From NCBI RefSeq assembly GCF_026283945.1, contig NZ_JAPDPC010000001.1, positions 1,612,001-1,676,000 on the forward strand: a stretch of DNA of 64,000 bases, given 5' to 3'. Shown piece after piece: positions 34,512 through 44,688 of the stretch; position 1 is the first letter of the stretch; every line of letters starts with the position of its first letter. The notes beneath the pieces are model-generated. The model did no database searches. It was not told where the DNA came from and worked only from the letters and a program-made list of their open reading frames with translations. The translations under genes and the position numbers were made by a program. The stretch comes from Dyella humicola (GTDB taxonomy: Bacteria > Pseudomonadota > Gammaproteobacteria > Xanthomonadales > Rhodanobacteraceae).

Positions 34512-35498
34512 ATGCGTTCGAATGCTCTCTCCGCGGTGGGCCTGGCGCTGTGCGCGGCGCTGTTCTTCACCATGACCTATGTGCTCAACCGCAGTCTGGT
34601 AGCGGGCGGTGGCCATTGGGCGTGGGCGGTGATCCTGCGTTATCTCATCACCTTGCCCTTGCTGGCCTTGATCCTGCCTTGGCAGGGCGGCCTGGGGGAA
34701 TTGCCCACCGAGCTGCGGCGGTATCCGTGCACCTGGTTGTTGTGGAGTGCCGTCGGCTTTGTGTTGTTCGGCCTGCCGCTCACCTGGGCGGCCCATAGCG
34801 GACCTTCATGGTTGATCGCGGGCAGTTTCCAGACCACGGTGCTGGCGGGGCCGTTGTTGTCGCCTTTTATTTATCGCGATGAAAGGCGGCGGCTGCCCTG
34901 GCGCAGTGTTGCCATTGGCGTGCTGATCGTCAGCGGCGTGTTTGCGCTTCAATGGGGGCACGCACAGGGACATTTGCGAACCGGTGACTGGATCGCCATG
35001 GGCGCCGTGGTGTTCTCCGCTTTCGCCTATCCGCTGGGCAATCGGATGTTGCTATTGCACCTGGAGCAGAGTCGCACACGCCTGGGTGCGACGCAGCGCG
35101 TATTCGGCATGACCTTGTGCAGCTGGCCGCTGTGGTGGCTGCTGGCGTTGGTGGCGTGGTTGACGATCGGGCCGCCCAGCTTGCGTGAAGTATGGCTGGC
35201 GGGCGGCGTGGCGCTTTCTTCCGGCGTGATCGCTACGGTCTTGTTTTTCCGCGCCACCGACATGGTACGCAGCGAGCCGACCTCGCTGGCTGCGGTGGAA
35301 GCGATGCAAGCGGCGGAGTTGCTGTTCGCCACGGTGATGGGTGCAAGCTTTCTTGGCGAGGCGTGGCCGCACGGTTTCTCTGCAGCCGGTGCACTGATGA
35401 TCATCGTCGGCATCGGCTTGTTTGGCTGGGTCAGCGGGCGCTCGGCGGCGGGGCACGATGAGGTCGTGCGCACGCTACGCACCGATCGCGGCGCCTGA
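34512..35498 (+). CDS. DMT-superfamily multidrug efflux transporter
   Basis: 328 residues from the ATG at 34512. Ten hydrophobic helices are arranged as two repeated halves of the drug/metabolite transporter kind, with TYVLNRSLVAGGGHWAW in the first helix and PTSLAAVEAMQAAELLFATVMG in the ninth. It belongs to the family annotated as multidrug resistance efflux (EmrE-like long form), separate from classical EamA. The substrate is unknown. It follows cpxA by 88 bases. Confidence 0.82.
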   Translation: MRSNALSAVGLALCAALFFTMTYVLNRSLVAGGGHWAWAVILRYLITLPLLALILPWQGGLGELPTELRRYPCTWLLWSAVGFVLFGLPLTWAAHSGPSWLIAGSFQTTVLAGPLLSPFIYRDERRRLPWRSVAIGVLIVSGVFALQWGHAQGHLRTGDWIAMGAVVFSAFAYPLGNRMLLLHLEQSRTRLGATQRVFGMTLCSWPLWWLLALVAWLTIGPPSLREVWLAGGVALSSGVIATVLFFRATDMVRSEPTSLAAVEAMQAAELLFATVMGASFLGEAWPHGFSAAGALMIIVGIGLFGWVSGRSAAGHDEVVRTLRTDRGA

Positions 35499-35618
35499 CC
35501 CGGACCTTTGGACCTTGCCTCGGCCGGCAGGCTCGGGTTACACCCTCTGTTCCGGTGGCTGTGCGTGCATTCTGTGCTAGAGGACGTTGCCGGCTTCTTT
35601 TCGCAATCTGGGGCGGTA

Positions 35619-38600
35619 ATGGGTTATCGGCGTGGTGCATGGATCATGGCGGGCGTGTTGCTGGGTGCAACGTCCTGGGTAAACGCGGCAGCGCCTGTGA
35701 TGCCGCCATCGTTGCGTTGGGACGCATCGACGCTGGGCAATCATCGGTATCTGGTGCAAGTGGATGCGCCGGCTGCAGCGGTGCATGTGGTGATCCCCTG
35801 GCGTCGCCGCGACGCACACCCCGAACAGGTGGCCGTCATCGTCACCGCTCCGAGCGGCCAGCCGGTAAGCAATGTGCTGCGTGGAAACATCGACCGAGCC
35901 AGCGGCGAGCTGGTGTTTCAGGCGGCGCAGGCCGGTGTGTACGCGATCTATTACCAGCCCTACATCAGCCAAGGTCGCAGCAACTATCCCACGGTGACCT
36001 ATGCGACGCCGAAGGATGGCGCCGAGGCTGCCTGGTCACACAACGTCGGTAGCGGCGCACAGGCCTGGGGCAAGCTGCCGCAAGCACGCGTGCTGCGTTA
36101 CGAAGCCGTGGACGATTTCGATGCCTACACCGGGATGGAGCGAGCGGCCACGCCGGAGGAACGGCAGGCGCTACTGACAGCGCATCCGTCCGAGTCTTTG
36201 CTGTTGTTCCCGGAAACGCGGGCCAACCCGGTGCGCATGTTCGACGCCATTCCAGAAAGCTGGGCGCAGCGCGGACCGGGCGGCGCGTTGAGCGAGAAGG
36301 CGCTGCGCGGCGAATACCTGAGCTTTCAGATCGGCGCATGGGCTGCGCGCGACAACGTCGACAACCTGCGCGTCGAGTTCAGTGACCTGGTCGGCGCGGA
36401 AGGTGCGCGCATCCCCGCCAGTGCATTCACCAGTTTCAACCTCGGCGGTGTGGATGTCACCGGCAAGCCATTCTCGTTGCACGTCGACGTCCCACGGGGC
36501 CGAGTGCAGCCCTTGTGGATGGGGCTCGATGTGCCGGTTTCCGCCAAGCCGGGCGTATACCGTGGCGAAGTCACCATCGCGGCCGATGGCATGGCGGCGC
36601 AAAAAGTGCCGCTGCTGATCACGGTGGGCGAGGGCCAGGCGGTCGCGCATGGCGATGACGACCCATTCAAACTCACCCGCCTGCGCTGGCTCAATTCCAC
36701 CTTGGCCCAGGACGATGCGCTGGTAAAGCCGTTCACTGCAATCAGCGTGAAAGGGTCGACGCTGGGCATGCTCGGGCGCGAGGTGAAACTGGCGGCCAGT
36801 GGCTTGCCGGCGCAGATCACCAGCGCCTTCGACGAGCGCATGACCGGCTTTGCGAAACAACCGACGGCGCTGCTGGCAGCTCCCATGCGCCTGGTGGTGC
36901 AGGACGGTACGGGCGAGTATGCGCTGGACGCATCCGGGGTACCCACGGTGCAGCGTGATGGCCCCGGCAAGGTGCACTGGCAGGTAGCGGGGAGTGCGGG
37001 GCCGCTGCAGGGTGAAGTGAAGGCCAGCCTTGAGGCGGATGGCACGCTGATCTATGCGATTGCCCTGACCGCGAAACAGGCCACCACGCTGCGTGATATC
37101 CGGCTGGAGATGCCGCTGAATCGCGACGTGGCCAAGTATCAGCTAGGCCTTGGCCGCCAGGGCGATCGCGCGCCTGCCGAGTTCGACTGGCAATGGAACG
37201 TACAGAACAACCAGGATGGCGCATGGATTGGCACGGTGAATGCCGGCCTGGCCTTCCATCTGCGCGACGAACACTACCTGCGCCCGCTCAATACCAATTT
37301 CTACCACCAGCAGCCGTTGCGCATGCCGGTGTCGTGGGACAACCACGGACAAGGCGGCATCCGCTTGCGCAGCCAGCCTAAGGCGTACCTGGCCGAGGCG
37401 TTCAGTGGTCCGCGCACGATGCAGGCGGGCGAGACCTTGCGCTACGACATCGTCCTGCGCGTGACACCGTTCAAGACGATCAACCCGGCCGAGCATTTCT
37501 CTGAACGATTCTTCCACAAGTACGGCGATCTCGATGCGATCAAGGGCGATGGTGCCAACGTGGTGAACATCCATCACGCCACGCCGATCAATCCCTGGAT
37601 CAACTACCCGTTCCTCGAAGCCTCGGCAATGCGCGCATATGTCGATGCGGCTCACCAGCGCGGCATGCGCGTGAAGATCTACGACACCGTGCGCGAGCTT
37701 TCCGACCGCGCGCCCGAAGTTCCCATGCTGGAAAGCCTGGGCCATGAAGTGATCAGCGCGGGCAAGGGCGGCGGCTTCTCCTGGCTGCAGGAGCATCTGG
37801 ACGGCGACTACATCGCGGCGTGGCACGTGCCGGAGAATCGCGATGCGGCGGTGATCAATGCGGGGCAGAGCCGTTGGCACAACTACTACATTGAGGGGCT
37901 GGACTGGCTTGCCCGCAATGTGGGCATCGATGGCTTGTACCTCGACGATGTCGCCTATGACCGCACCACCATGAAGCGCGTGCGCAAAGTGTTGGAAGCA
38001 CACCGCCCCCATCCGCTGATCGACCTGCATTCGGCGAGCCAGTACAACCCGCGCGACGGCTATATCAACAGCGCGCTGCTCTACATGGAGCTGTTTCCGT
38101 ACATCGACCGGCTGTGGTTCGGCGAGGAGTTCGACTACGAGAAGACCTCGCCCGCGTATTGGCTCACCGAGATCTCGGGCATTCCGTATGGCCTGATGGG
38201 CGAGATGCTGCAGAATGACGGCAACCCGTGGCGCGGCATGCTGTTCGGCATGACCAATCGGCTGGGCTGGTCGCCAGGCAGTGATCCCCGCGGGCTGTGG
38301 AAGCTGTGGGACGACGTGGGTATCACGCAGGCGGACATGATCGGCTGGTGGGTGCACGACACGCCGGTGAAAACGAATCGCGACGACGTGCTGGCGACCA
38401 GTTATGTGCGCAAGGGCGAGAAGACGCTGATCGCCCTGGCTTCGTGGGCGCCTGAAAAAACCGAAGTGAAGCTCAACATCGACTGGCGTGCGCTGGGTCT
38501 TTCGGCCAGCAAGGTCAACCTGGTGGCCCCAGCCGTCGACGGCTTCCAGCCGCAGGCGACGTTCAAGCCGGGTGATGCGATTCCCGTCGAGCCCGGCAAG

Positions 38601-38624
38601 GGCTGGCTGCTGGTCATCGAATGA
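35619..38624 (+). CDS. Large secreted glycoside hydrolase (GH123-like, DUF6067 type)
   Basis: 1001 residues from the ATG at 35619. A signal peptide ends near residue 24 (WVNA-AAP). An N-terminal beta domain (about 45-340) resembles the GH123 N-terminal fold (LSFQIGAWAA, PLWMGLDVPVSAKPGVYRGE). A barrel from about residue 630 has VNIHHATPINPWINYP, KIYDTVRELS, SRWHNYYIEGL, GIDGLYLDDVAYDR with the likely catalytic aspartates, LIDLHSA and NPWRGMLFG. A small beta domain closes the chain. The N-acetyl-hexosaminidase family GH123 uses an acidic pair in such a barrel. It overlaps the esterase gene (ATGA), so the two are made together, probably to release sugars from a decorated glycan. The substrate is not readable. 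Confidence 0.8.
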   Translation: MGYRRGAWIMAGVLLGATSWVNAAAPVMPPSLRWDASTLGNHRYLVQVDAPAAAVHVVIPWRRRDAHPEQVAVIVTAPSGQPVSNVLRGNIDRASGELVFQAAQAGVYAIYYQPYISQGRSNYPTVTYATPKDGAEAAWSHNVGSGAQAWGKLPQARVLRYEAVDDFDAYTGMERAATPEERQALLTAHPSESLLLFPETRANPVRMFDAIPESWAQRGPGGALSEKALRGEYLSFQIGAWAARDNVDNLRVEFSDLVGAEGARIPASAFTSFNLGGVDVTGKPFSLHVDVPRGRVQPLWMGLDVPVSAKPGVYRGEVTIAADGMAAQKVPLLITVGEGQAVAHGDDDPFKLTRLRWLNSTLAQDDALVKPFTAISVKGSTLGMLGREVKLAASGLPAQITSAFDERMTGFAKQPTALLAAPMRLVVQDGTGEYALDASGVPTVQRDGPGKVHWQVAGSAGPLQGEVKASLEADGTLIYAIALTAKQATTLRDIRLEMPLNRDVAKYQLGLGRQGDRAPAEFDWQWNVQNNQDGAWIGTVNAGLAFHLRDEHYLRPLNTNFYHQQPLRMPVSWDNHGQGGIRLRSQPKAYLAEAFSGPRTMQAGETLRYDIVLRVTPFKTINPAEHFSERFFHKYGDLDAIKGDGANVVNIHHATPINPWINYPFLEASAMRAYVDAAHQRGMRVKIYDTVRELSDRAPEVPMLESLGHEVISAGKGGGFSWLQEHLDGDYIAAWHVPENRDAAVINAGQSRWHNYYIEGLDWLARNVGIDGLYLDDVAYDRTTMKRVRKVLEAHRPHPLIDLHSASQYNPRDGYINSALLYMELFPYIDRLWFGEEFDYEKTSPAYWLTEISGIPYGLMGEMLQNDGNPWRGMLFGMTNRLGWSPGSDPRGLWKLWDDVGITQADMIGWWVHDTPVKTNRDDVLATSYVRKGEKTLIALASWAPEKTEVKLNIDWRALGLSASKVNLVAPAVDGFQPQATFKPGDAIPVEPGKGWLLVIE

Positions 38625-39652
38625 TGCGCATCGGGATAAAACGGATGGGGTGCGCGCGTTCGCTCAGCTGGGTGGTTGCGCTGGTGCTGTTCTGGGCCAC
38701 GGCTGCGAGCGCTGATGGTGCCGACGCGGCACCGGCATCCGCGAAGTCGGCGCCACCTGTCACCCGACTCGTGTTGGATGCGCCCGCGTTCGCGCCAGAA
38801 ACGATCAAGGTGTCCGTCTATCTGCCGCCGGGCTATGAGGCGACGTCGTCGGCAAGCATCCACTACCCAGTGCTGTATGCGAACGACGGCCAGGACATGG
38901 CCGCGGTCGGTTTGCAGGAGACGCTGGACAAGCTGTATGCCGAGCATGCGATGCAGCCCGTCATCGTGATCGCGATCGACATGCTTGCCGACCGTGCGTC
39001 CGGTTACGGCCTGTCCGATCGCGGGGAGAAGCGAAGCCTGGTCGGTGATTCGCGTATCGGGCCGATCGGTCGTCGCGCCTACGAGTACTCCGATTGGGTC
39101 GCGACACAGTTGGTGCCCTATGTCGATGCGCATTACCGCACGCAGCGATCGGTACGCGGTCGAACCGCGCTGGGCTGGTCGCTGGGTGGCCTCAATGCGT
39201 TCAACCTGGGCTGGCAGTATCCCGACGTGTTCGGGCGTGTCGGAGCGTTCTCGCCATCGTTCTGGCTGGCGGGCGACCGCAGCAGCGCGCAGGCGGTCGA
39301 ATCATCGCGTCTGGCGCAAGCCATGGTGAACGGCTCGACGCCGCATCGAGACTTGCGGTTCTGGTTCTCGGTGGGCGCGCGCGAGGAAACCAATGACCGC
39401 AATGGCAACGGCATCATCGATGCGGTCGAGGACGTACAGGATCTAATTGGCGGCTATCGTGCGCCCGACGGCTCGCACCTGCGCGGGCTGCGCGATCTTG
39501 GCTACGCGGTTGACATGGACTACGCCAGCCACCCATCGCGTGGTGCGGCCGTCGCTTTTTATCTGCTCCCCGATGGCGAACACAACCAGGCCACCTGGAA
39601 GCGCATGTTGCCGGTCTTCCTGACGTGGGCCTATGGCACCGGCCAGCCTTGA
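38621..39652 (+). CDS. Secreted alpha/beta hydrolase, esterase family (PF00756 type)
   Basis: 343 residues with a signal peptide (about 1-31, TAASA-DG). The chain follows the esterase D/Fes family: VSVYLPPGYEATSS, VLYANDGQD, the nucleophile Ser in GWSLGG, an aspartate near the DLGYAVD strand and a terminal His in DGEHNQATW. Such enzymes remove acyl groups from carbohydrates or siderophores. Coupled translation (ATGA) with the large glycoside hydrolase suggests it deacylates the same polysaccharide. Confidence 0.85.
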   Translation: MMRIGIKRMGCARSLSWVVALVLFWATAASADGADAAPASAKSAPPVTRLVLDAPAFAPETIKVSVYLPPGYEATSSASIHYPVLYANDGQDMAAVGLQETLDKLYAEHAMQPVIVIAIDMLADRASGYGLSDRGEKRSLVGDSRIGPIGRRAYEYSDWVATQLVPYVDAHYRTQRSVRGRTALGWSLGGLNAFNLGWQYPDVFGRVGAFSPSFWLAGDRSSAQAVESSRLAQAMVNGSTPHRDLRFWFSVGAREETNDRNGNGIIDAVEDVQDLIGGYRAPDGSHLRGLRDLGYAVDMDYASHPSRGAAVAFYLLPDGEHNQATWKRMLPVFLTWAYGTGQP

Positions 39653-39675
39653 CTGAGCCAGCAAGACCGCGCGGC

Positions 39676-41385
39676 TCAGGTGCCCGTGGCGGCGAGCGGT
39701 GAGTGCGCAACGATGCGATTGCGACCGTCGCTCTTGGCGCGATACAGCGCCGCATCGGCGCGTGCAAGCAGTTCGTCGGCGGTATCAGTGGGGCCGTCGA
39801 GACTGGCCGCACCGAGGCTCACCGTCGTCTGCAGCGTGCTGCCGCGGGAATGGACGTGCAATGTCTCGATACTCTTGCGGATGCGCTCGCCGATGGCCAT
39901 GGCGTTGTCGCGGCTGGCACCGGGCAGGCCGACGATGAATTCCTCGCCGCCGTAGCGACCCAGCCAGTCGACCGGACGGAGCTCTTCTGCGATCGCCACG
40001 ACCACGGCGCGCAGGCAGGCATCGCCCACCGGATGCCCGAAACGGTCGTTGATGGATTTGAAGTGGTCCATGTCCAGGAACAACAGCGCAAACGGTTCCT
40101 TCTGCAAGCGCGCCTCGTTGATGGCGGCGTTGAGGCGGCGGACCAGGGCACGGCGATTGAGCACGCCGGTGAGCGCATCATGGTCGGCGAGGTGATGCGC
40201 CATGTCGCGCTCGCGCCGCGCGCGCAGCGAGGCATCCGCCAAACCAATGGTGACGACGATGCTGGCGAACGCCATGGTGAACGGGTAGCCGTATTCGAGC
40301 CAGCGCGGCTGATCGAGGTTCAGCAGGATCTGGCTCAGGCGCAGCAAGGTAAACATCACCTGGGGCATCCAGGCGATCAGGAAGAAGCGGGCCTGACGGC
40401 CGTGACGCGACACTGCCAGCACGACCGTGCTCAAGGTCCAGAGCTCGGTGAGCATGAACCACACGTTGAAGCTGCTGGCCAGCAGGTGCGTGCGTACGGC
40501 AAACGGCAGGCATAGCAGCAGTGCGGCGAGCAGGAACGGCCAGCGCATCCAGCCCAGGATCTTCGCGGCCGTGGGGGTGATCTGCCGCAGTTCGCAGAAT
40601 TCCAGGATGAACGAGACCAGCAGCGGCGTGCTCAGGGCCGCGAACAGCCAGGGTGCATGGGTACCCAGTGGCACCAGCAACTTGCCGCCAGGCAGCTCGT
40701 AGATCTCGCCGCTGCTGAGCATCTGGAACATCAGCTGGAACGTGGTATAGCCGATGAAATACACCAGCACGCGGTCGCGCAGCACCATCCACAGGCACAG
40801 CGCCGCCAGGATCATGGTGACCTGCACGCTGGCAAACATGGTGGTCAGGCGGACGTGATTGAGATCCTCGGACTGGTAGCCGGCCAGGTCCGTCAATGCG
40901 GGTTTGATCTGCCGCGTGAAGCTGTCGGCAGCGATCTGCACGTAGATCGGTTGTCCTGCATGCAGATCATGCGGCAGCTCCAGCGCCAGGCGATGGCGCG
41001 AGAAGCGGGAGTTAACCTCGGTTTGCGCAAACCAAAGTTCACGCGGCTGGTAGTCGGGGGGTGCGTAAACCGTAATACGTATGTACGTCGCACCGGTGAA
41101 ACTCAGCACCGGCGACGTGTCGCCCTTCCAGTCCGCGTTCGTGTCCAGGCGATACCAACGTTCGGTTTCGACGGCATTGGGGGTATACGCCGAGCGGGTC
41201 GGCACGAAATACGCATCCATCGCGCCATGCACGACTTGCGCGGGCTCGACGACGCGCGTTGTCGCTGGCAGCGCCAATATCTGCAGTGTGCTTCCGGGCT
41301 GCGCCGCAGGTGCCGCATGCGCCACCAGCACATAGAGCGCGGCGAACAGGCATGCAACGAAAACTACGATGGGTCCGCGATACAT
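39676..41385 (-). CDS. Membrane diguanylate cyclase with 7TM-DISM sensor
   Basis: 569 residues from the ATG at 41385, which follows a GGGGGG ribosome site. The signal peptide leads to a periplasmic 7TMR-DISM extracellular domain (about 25-185). Seven membrane helices follow (about 190-395), then a GGDEF domain with intact RYGGEEF (near 479-483) that makes c-di-GMP from two GTP. No RxxD inhibitory site is obvious right before the motif. It is divergent from the MFS gene. The signal sensed is unknown; the fold is shared with the gene at 57794-59533. Confidence 0.9.
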   Translation of the reverse strand: MYRGPIVVFVACLFAALYVLVAHAAPAAQPGSTLQILALPATTRVVEPAQVVHGAMDAYFVPTRSAYTPNAVETERWYRLDTNADWKGDTSPVLSFTGATYIRITVYAPPDYQPRELWFAQTEVNSRFSRHRLALELPHDLHAGQPIYVQIAADSFTRQIKPALTDLAGYQSEDLNHVRLTTMFASVQVTMILAALCLWMVLRDRVLVYFIGYTTFQLMFQMLSSGEIYELPGGKLLVPLGTHAPWLFAALSTPLLVSFILEFCELRQITPTAAKILGWMRWPFLLAALLLCLPFAVRTHLLASSFNVWFMLTELWTLSTVVLAVSRHGRQARFFLIAWMPQVMFTLLRLSQILLNLDQPRWLEYGYPFTMAFASIVVTIGLADASLRARRERDMAHHLADHDALTGVLNRRALVRRLNAAINEARLQKEPFALLFLDMDHFKSINDRFGHPVGDACLRAVVVAIAEELRPVDWLGRYGGEEFIVGLPGASRDNAMAIGERIRKSIETLHVHSRGSTLQTTVSLGAASLDGPTDTADELLARADAALYRAKSDGRNRIVAHSPLAATGT

Positions 41386-41616
41386 GAATCCCCCCATTGT
41401 CCGGCCCCCCGTTGCCGGTACCCCGAGTGCATCCGATCGATCGGCTGATACCTCGTTGTGCACTATGTATCACGTTCCCCGGCCGCTTGGAGGCTACCGG
41501 TGAAAAAATTGGCGCGTAAGAAAATGCAGTGCGAACAGACGTTTGAGCGACCCTCGATCACGGCGGCGGCAAGTTCTATGCTTGCCACTTCAAGACGTGG
41601 GCAAGGCGATTGCAGC

Positions 41617-42915
41617 ATGGCAAGTCAGGGCGAAGTGGAAACGGTGCCTCACTCAGGACATCGGCCGGCGCCGCCGGAGCTTGAGCCGGCACCGTTCATT
41701 CGCCACGGCACGCCGATCTTCAGGCAGACCAACCTGGCTTTGTTCGCCGCGGGCCTGGCGACGTTCGGGCTGCTGTATTGCACCCAGCCGCTGATGCCGG
41801 AATTCAGCAAGGACTACGGCGTGAGTGCGGCCACGGCGTCGCTGTCCTTGTCGCTGACCACCGGGGTGCTGGCGTTTGCCATGCTGTTTGCCGGCGGCGT
41901 GTCCGATGCCTGGGGGCGCAAGTCGGTGATGGCGGCATCGCTGCTGTCGTCGGCCGTGCTGGTGCTGCTGACCGCCCTGGTGCCGGACTGGCGCATGCTG
42001 CTGATCCTGCGCACGCTGCTCGGCCTGACCCTGAGTGGCTTGCCCGCGGTGGCGATGACCTATCTCAGCGAAGAGATGCATCCGGAGTCGATTGGCCTGG
42101 GCATGGGCTTGTACATCAGCGGCAATGCCATCGGTGGCATGGGCGGACGCCTGGTCGCTGGCGTGATGGCCGATTTCTTCAGTTGGCGCGTCGGCGTCGC
42201 CACCGTCGGCACGATCGGACTGATTGCGGGCCTGGTGTTCTGGCGCAGTTTGCCGCCGTCACGACACCATGTGCGGCAGCCGCTGCATCTGGGTGCTTTG
42301 TTTGGGCGCTTCAGGCTGGCGTTTCGTGACGCCGGCTTGCCGTGGCTGTTTGCCGAGGGCTTTCTGCTGCTGGGCGCGTTCGTCACGATCTACAACTACA
42401 TCGGCTATCGCTTATTGGCAGCACCTTACGGACTGAGCCAGGCCGTGGTAGGCACGATTTTCAGCGTCTATCTCATAGGCACGTTCAGCTCGGCATGGAT
42501 GGGTCATCTGGCCGGGCGGCTGGGGCGGCGCAAAGTGTTGTGGACGGCGTTCGCGCTGATGCTGTTGGGCGTGGGCCTGACCATGACGCGTCCGCTCATC
42601 TTGATTGTCGTGGGTATCGTGGCGCTGACGTTTGGCTTCTTCGGCGGGCACTCCATCGCGAGCAGTTGGGTGGGGCGTCGTGCCGGCAACGCCAAGGCCC
42701 AGGCGTCGTCGATGTATTTGTTTTCGTACTACATGGGCTCCAGCCTGGCAGGAGCGAGTGGCGGCCTGTTTTATGCGTCGCATGGCTGGAATGGCGTGGC
42801 GCTGTTCGTGGCTGCCCTGGTGATGGCAGGGCTGCTGATCGCCTGGCGCCTGTATTACCTACCGCCATTGCCCGGCCCACCGTCCCCGGGCACCGAGCCG
42901 CCGCTGCCGCAATAA
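41617..42915 (+). CDS. MFS transporter (YnfM-like)
   Basis: 432 residues from the ATG at 41617; earlier starts lack membrane or family similarity. Twelve hydrophobic helices are visible. The loop between helices 2 and 3 carries GGVSDAWGRKSVMAAS, the MFS motif A. The order LLYCTQPLMPEFSKDYGVSAATASLSLS at helix 1 is typical of the YnfM/YbcL arabinose-efflux-like group. It probably exports a small molecule; substrate unknown. It is divergent from the diguanylate cyclase. Confidence 0.85.
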   Translation: MASQGEVETVPHSGHRPAPPELEPAPFIRHGTPIFRQTNLALFAAGLATFGLLYCTQPLMPEFSKDYGVSAATASLSLSLTTGVLAFAMLFAGGVSDAWGRKSVMAASLLSSAVLVLLTALVPDWRMLLILRTLLGLTLSGLPAVAMTYLSEEMHPESIGLGMGLYISGNAIGGMGGRLVAGVMADFFSWRVGVATVGTIGLIAGLVFWRSLPPSRHHVRQPLHLGALFGRFRLAFRDAGLPWLFAEGFLLLGAFVTIYNYIGYRLLAAPYGLSQAVVGTIFSVYLIGTFSSAWMGHLAGRLGRRKVLWTAFALMLLGVGLTMTRPLILIVVGIVALTFGFFGGHSIASSWVGRRAGNAKAQASSMYLFSYYMGSSLAGASGGLFYASHGWNGVALFVAALVMAGLLIAWRLYYLPPLPGPPSPGTEPPLPQ

Positions 42916-43001
42916 GGGGGTCGAAGGAGACCGACGCAAGCTGCTTGCCGGAACGCTGGCGACTCCGCTGCCTGGCGGAGCCGCGAGGGATGGGGAAGCG
43001 C

Positions 43002-44276
43002 TTACTGCGCTTCCGGCCTGAGCATGTCCTTCATGGACTGGTAATCACCGTCGTTTGCGACGGCGGGCAGGCCAAGCAGGTGCGTCATCAGCGGATAGAC
43101 GTCCACGTTCGGGAACGCGGCGACGGTCGCGCCTTCGCGGAAGGCCGGGCCATGCGCGACAAACACGGCCTGCATCAACGGCGACGCATTGTCGTAGCCA
43201 TGCTCGCCCAGGCTGAGCTTGCCTTTCTTCTTCGCGATGAAGTCCGTGGTGGTGATGCGCCAGCCCACATCGGCCAGGCACAGCAACTGGGGCACGCGTG
43301 GGTTGCTGCCATAGGCGAGACGCGCGGGCACACGTGACTTGTCCCAACACGTCATGTGCCGCTGCGGCTTTTCCAACTGCGCTTCGATCTTCGCGAAATC
43401 ATGGCCTGGCGTGGGATTCAGGCCTGCAAGCACGCCCAGGCTGATGACATCCACACGCGTGAGCGGGATGAGCTTGTCGAGCAGGATGCTGTTCTGCGCC
43501 GGCACGGAAGCCATGCCGTGGTCGGCCAGCACGATCATGTTCACGCGGTTGAACAGGCCGCGTTGCTTCATGCCCTGCACCAGGCGGGCGAGTGCGGCAT
43601 CGGTTTCACGTAGCGCCTGGTCCACTTGTGGCGTGTCCGGGCCGAACGTGTGGCCGGCGTGATCGACTGCATCGAAGTAGAGCGTGAGAAAACCGGGGCG
43701 CTGCTCGGCGGGGAGGTCGAGCCAAGCCAGCACCTGATCCACGCGCTGGTCCGGCGTCACATTGCCGTCGTAGGGTTTCCACAAGTCCGGGTGCCGGCCA
43801 TGAATATCCGCTTCGGAGCCAGGCCAGAACATGATCGCGCTCTTCAGGCCATGCTCGCTTGCGGTTTCCCATATCGGCGTCGCCTGGTCCCACCAGCGGC
43901 CGTTGCTTACCGCACCGCGGTCACTGAGCGAGAACTTGCCAAGCACAGGATCGACCATCGTGTTGTTGACGATGCCGTGGTGATCGGGTCGCAGGCCGGT
44001 CACGATCGTATAGTGATTCGGGAACGTCAGTGAAGGAAACGAGGGCTGCATGCCGGCGGCACGCACACCGCCGTTGGCAAGCTCGTTCAGCGCGGGGCTG
44101 AGACCACGCTCGATATAGTCGGCGCGATAGCCATCAATGGAAATCAGCAGCAGGGGCGTGCCCGCTGGTTTCGTCGTGCTGGCGGTAGGCGCTCGAGACG
44201 CCGGTGTGGGTTGATTGGCGCAACCCGCACTGAACGCGATCAGCGAGCAGAGCAGCAGGCGAAACAGGAATTTCAT
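43002..44276 (-). CDS. Nucleotide pyrophosphatase/phosphodiesterase-like lipoprotein
   Basis: 424 residues. A signal ends with the lipobox FSAGC (Cys19), so it is lipid-anchored. The rest is an alkaline-phosphatase-fold NPP domain: ISIDGYRADY with the first metal Asp, the Thr nucleophile in SLTFPNHYTIVTGLRPD, DAVDHAGHTFGPDT and LADHGMASV for the second metal set, and a late GEHGYDN. It may cleave nucleotides or phosphodiesters outside the inner membrane. It is divergent from the small secreted gene at 44326. Confidence 0.9.
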   Translation of the reverse strand: MKFLFRLLLCSLIAFSAGCANQPTPASRAPTASTTKPAGTPLLLISIDGYRADYIERGLSPALNELANGGVRAAGMQPSFPSLTFPNHYTIVTGLRPDHHGIVNNTMVDPVLGKFSLSDRGAVSNGRWWDQATPIWETASEHGLKSAIMFWPGSEADIHGRHPDLWKPYDGNVTPDQRVDQVLAWLDLPAEQRPGFLTLYFDAVDHAGHTFGPDTPQVDQALRETDAALARLVQGMKQRGLFNRVNMIVLADHGMASVPAQNSILLDKLIPLTRVDVISLGVLAGLNPTPGHDFAKIEAQLEKPQRHMTCWDKSRVPARLAYGSNPRVPQLLCLADVGWRITTTDFIAKKKGKLSLGEHGYDNASPLMQAVFVAHGPAFREGATVAAFPNVDVYPLMTHLLGLPAVANDGDYQSMKDMLRPEAQ

Positions 44277-44325
44277 GCGACGGTCCGTACGATGGAATCA
44301 AACCCTCGTATCATCGCCTAGTCAT

Positions 44326-44667
44326 ATGACCATTACACGATCTTTCTACCGTTTTACCACGCTTTTTCTGCTCGGTTCGCTCGCTTGGGCCGCCGTGGCC
44401 TCTGCACAACCGGCGCACACAGGCGAGACGGATGCGCCGTCACCTCAGGGTGCCGTCAACGCAGGCCATCATCGGCCACCGGCGACATCGGCCAAGCCGC
44501 AAGGCCCTCGCGCGCCGGTGGTAACGACGCGATCGGAAAACAGGGCGGCAAGCGTGTGGGGTGAACAGGGTGACAAAGAACGCGACGATCACTATCAGCC
44601 GACCCAGCGCAATCTGATCGGGCAATATCAGAATGCCGTGACGCCGCCGGTGGATGAGGGCCGCTAG
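44326..44667 (+). CDS. Small secreted protein, unknown
   Basis: 113 residues from the ATG at 44326 (an upstream ATG in frame is inside the divergent gene's leader). A signal peptide ends at about residue 27 (VASA-QP). The mature chain is low-complexity and rich in Pro, Gln, His and Asp, without hydrophobic segments, and looks disordered. I do not recognise a family. Confidence 0.6.
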   Translation: MTITRSFYRFTTLFLLGSLAWAAVASAQPAHTGETDAPSPQGAVNAGHHRPPATSAKPQGPRAPVVTTRSENRAASVWGEQGDKERDDHYQPTQRNLIGQYQNAVTPPVDEGR

Positions 44668-44688
44668 CCGTTTTGCACGCAGGTCGAG

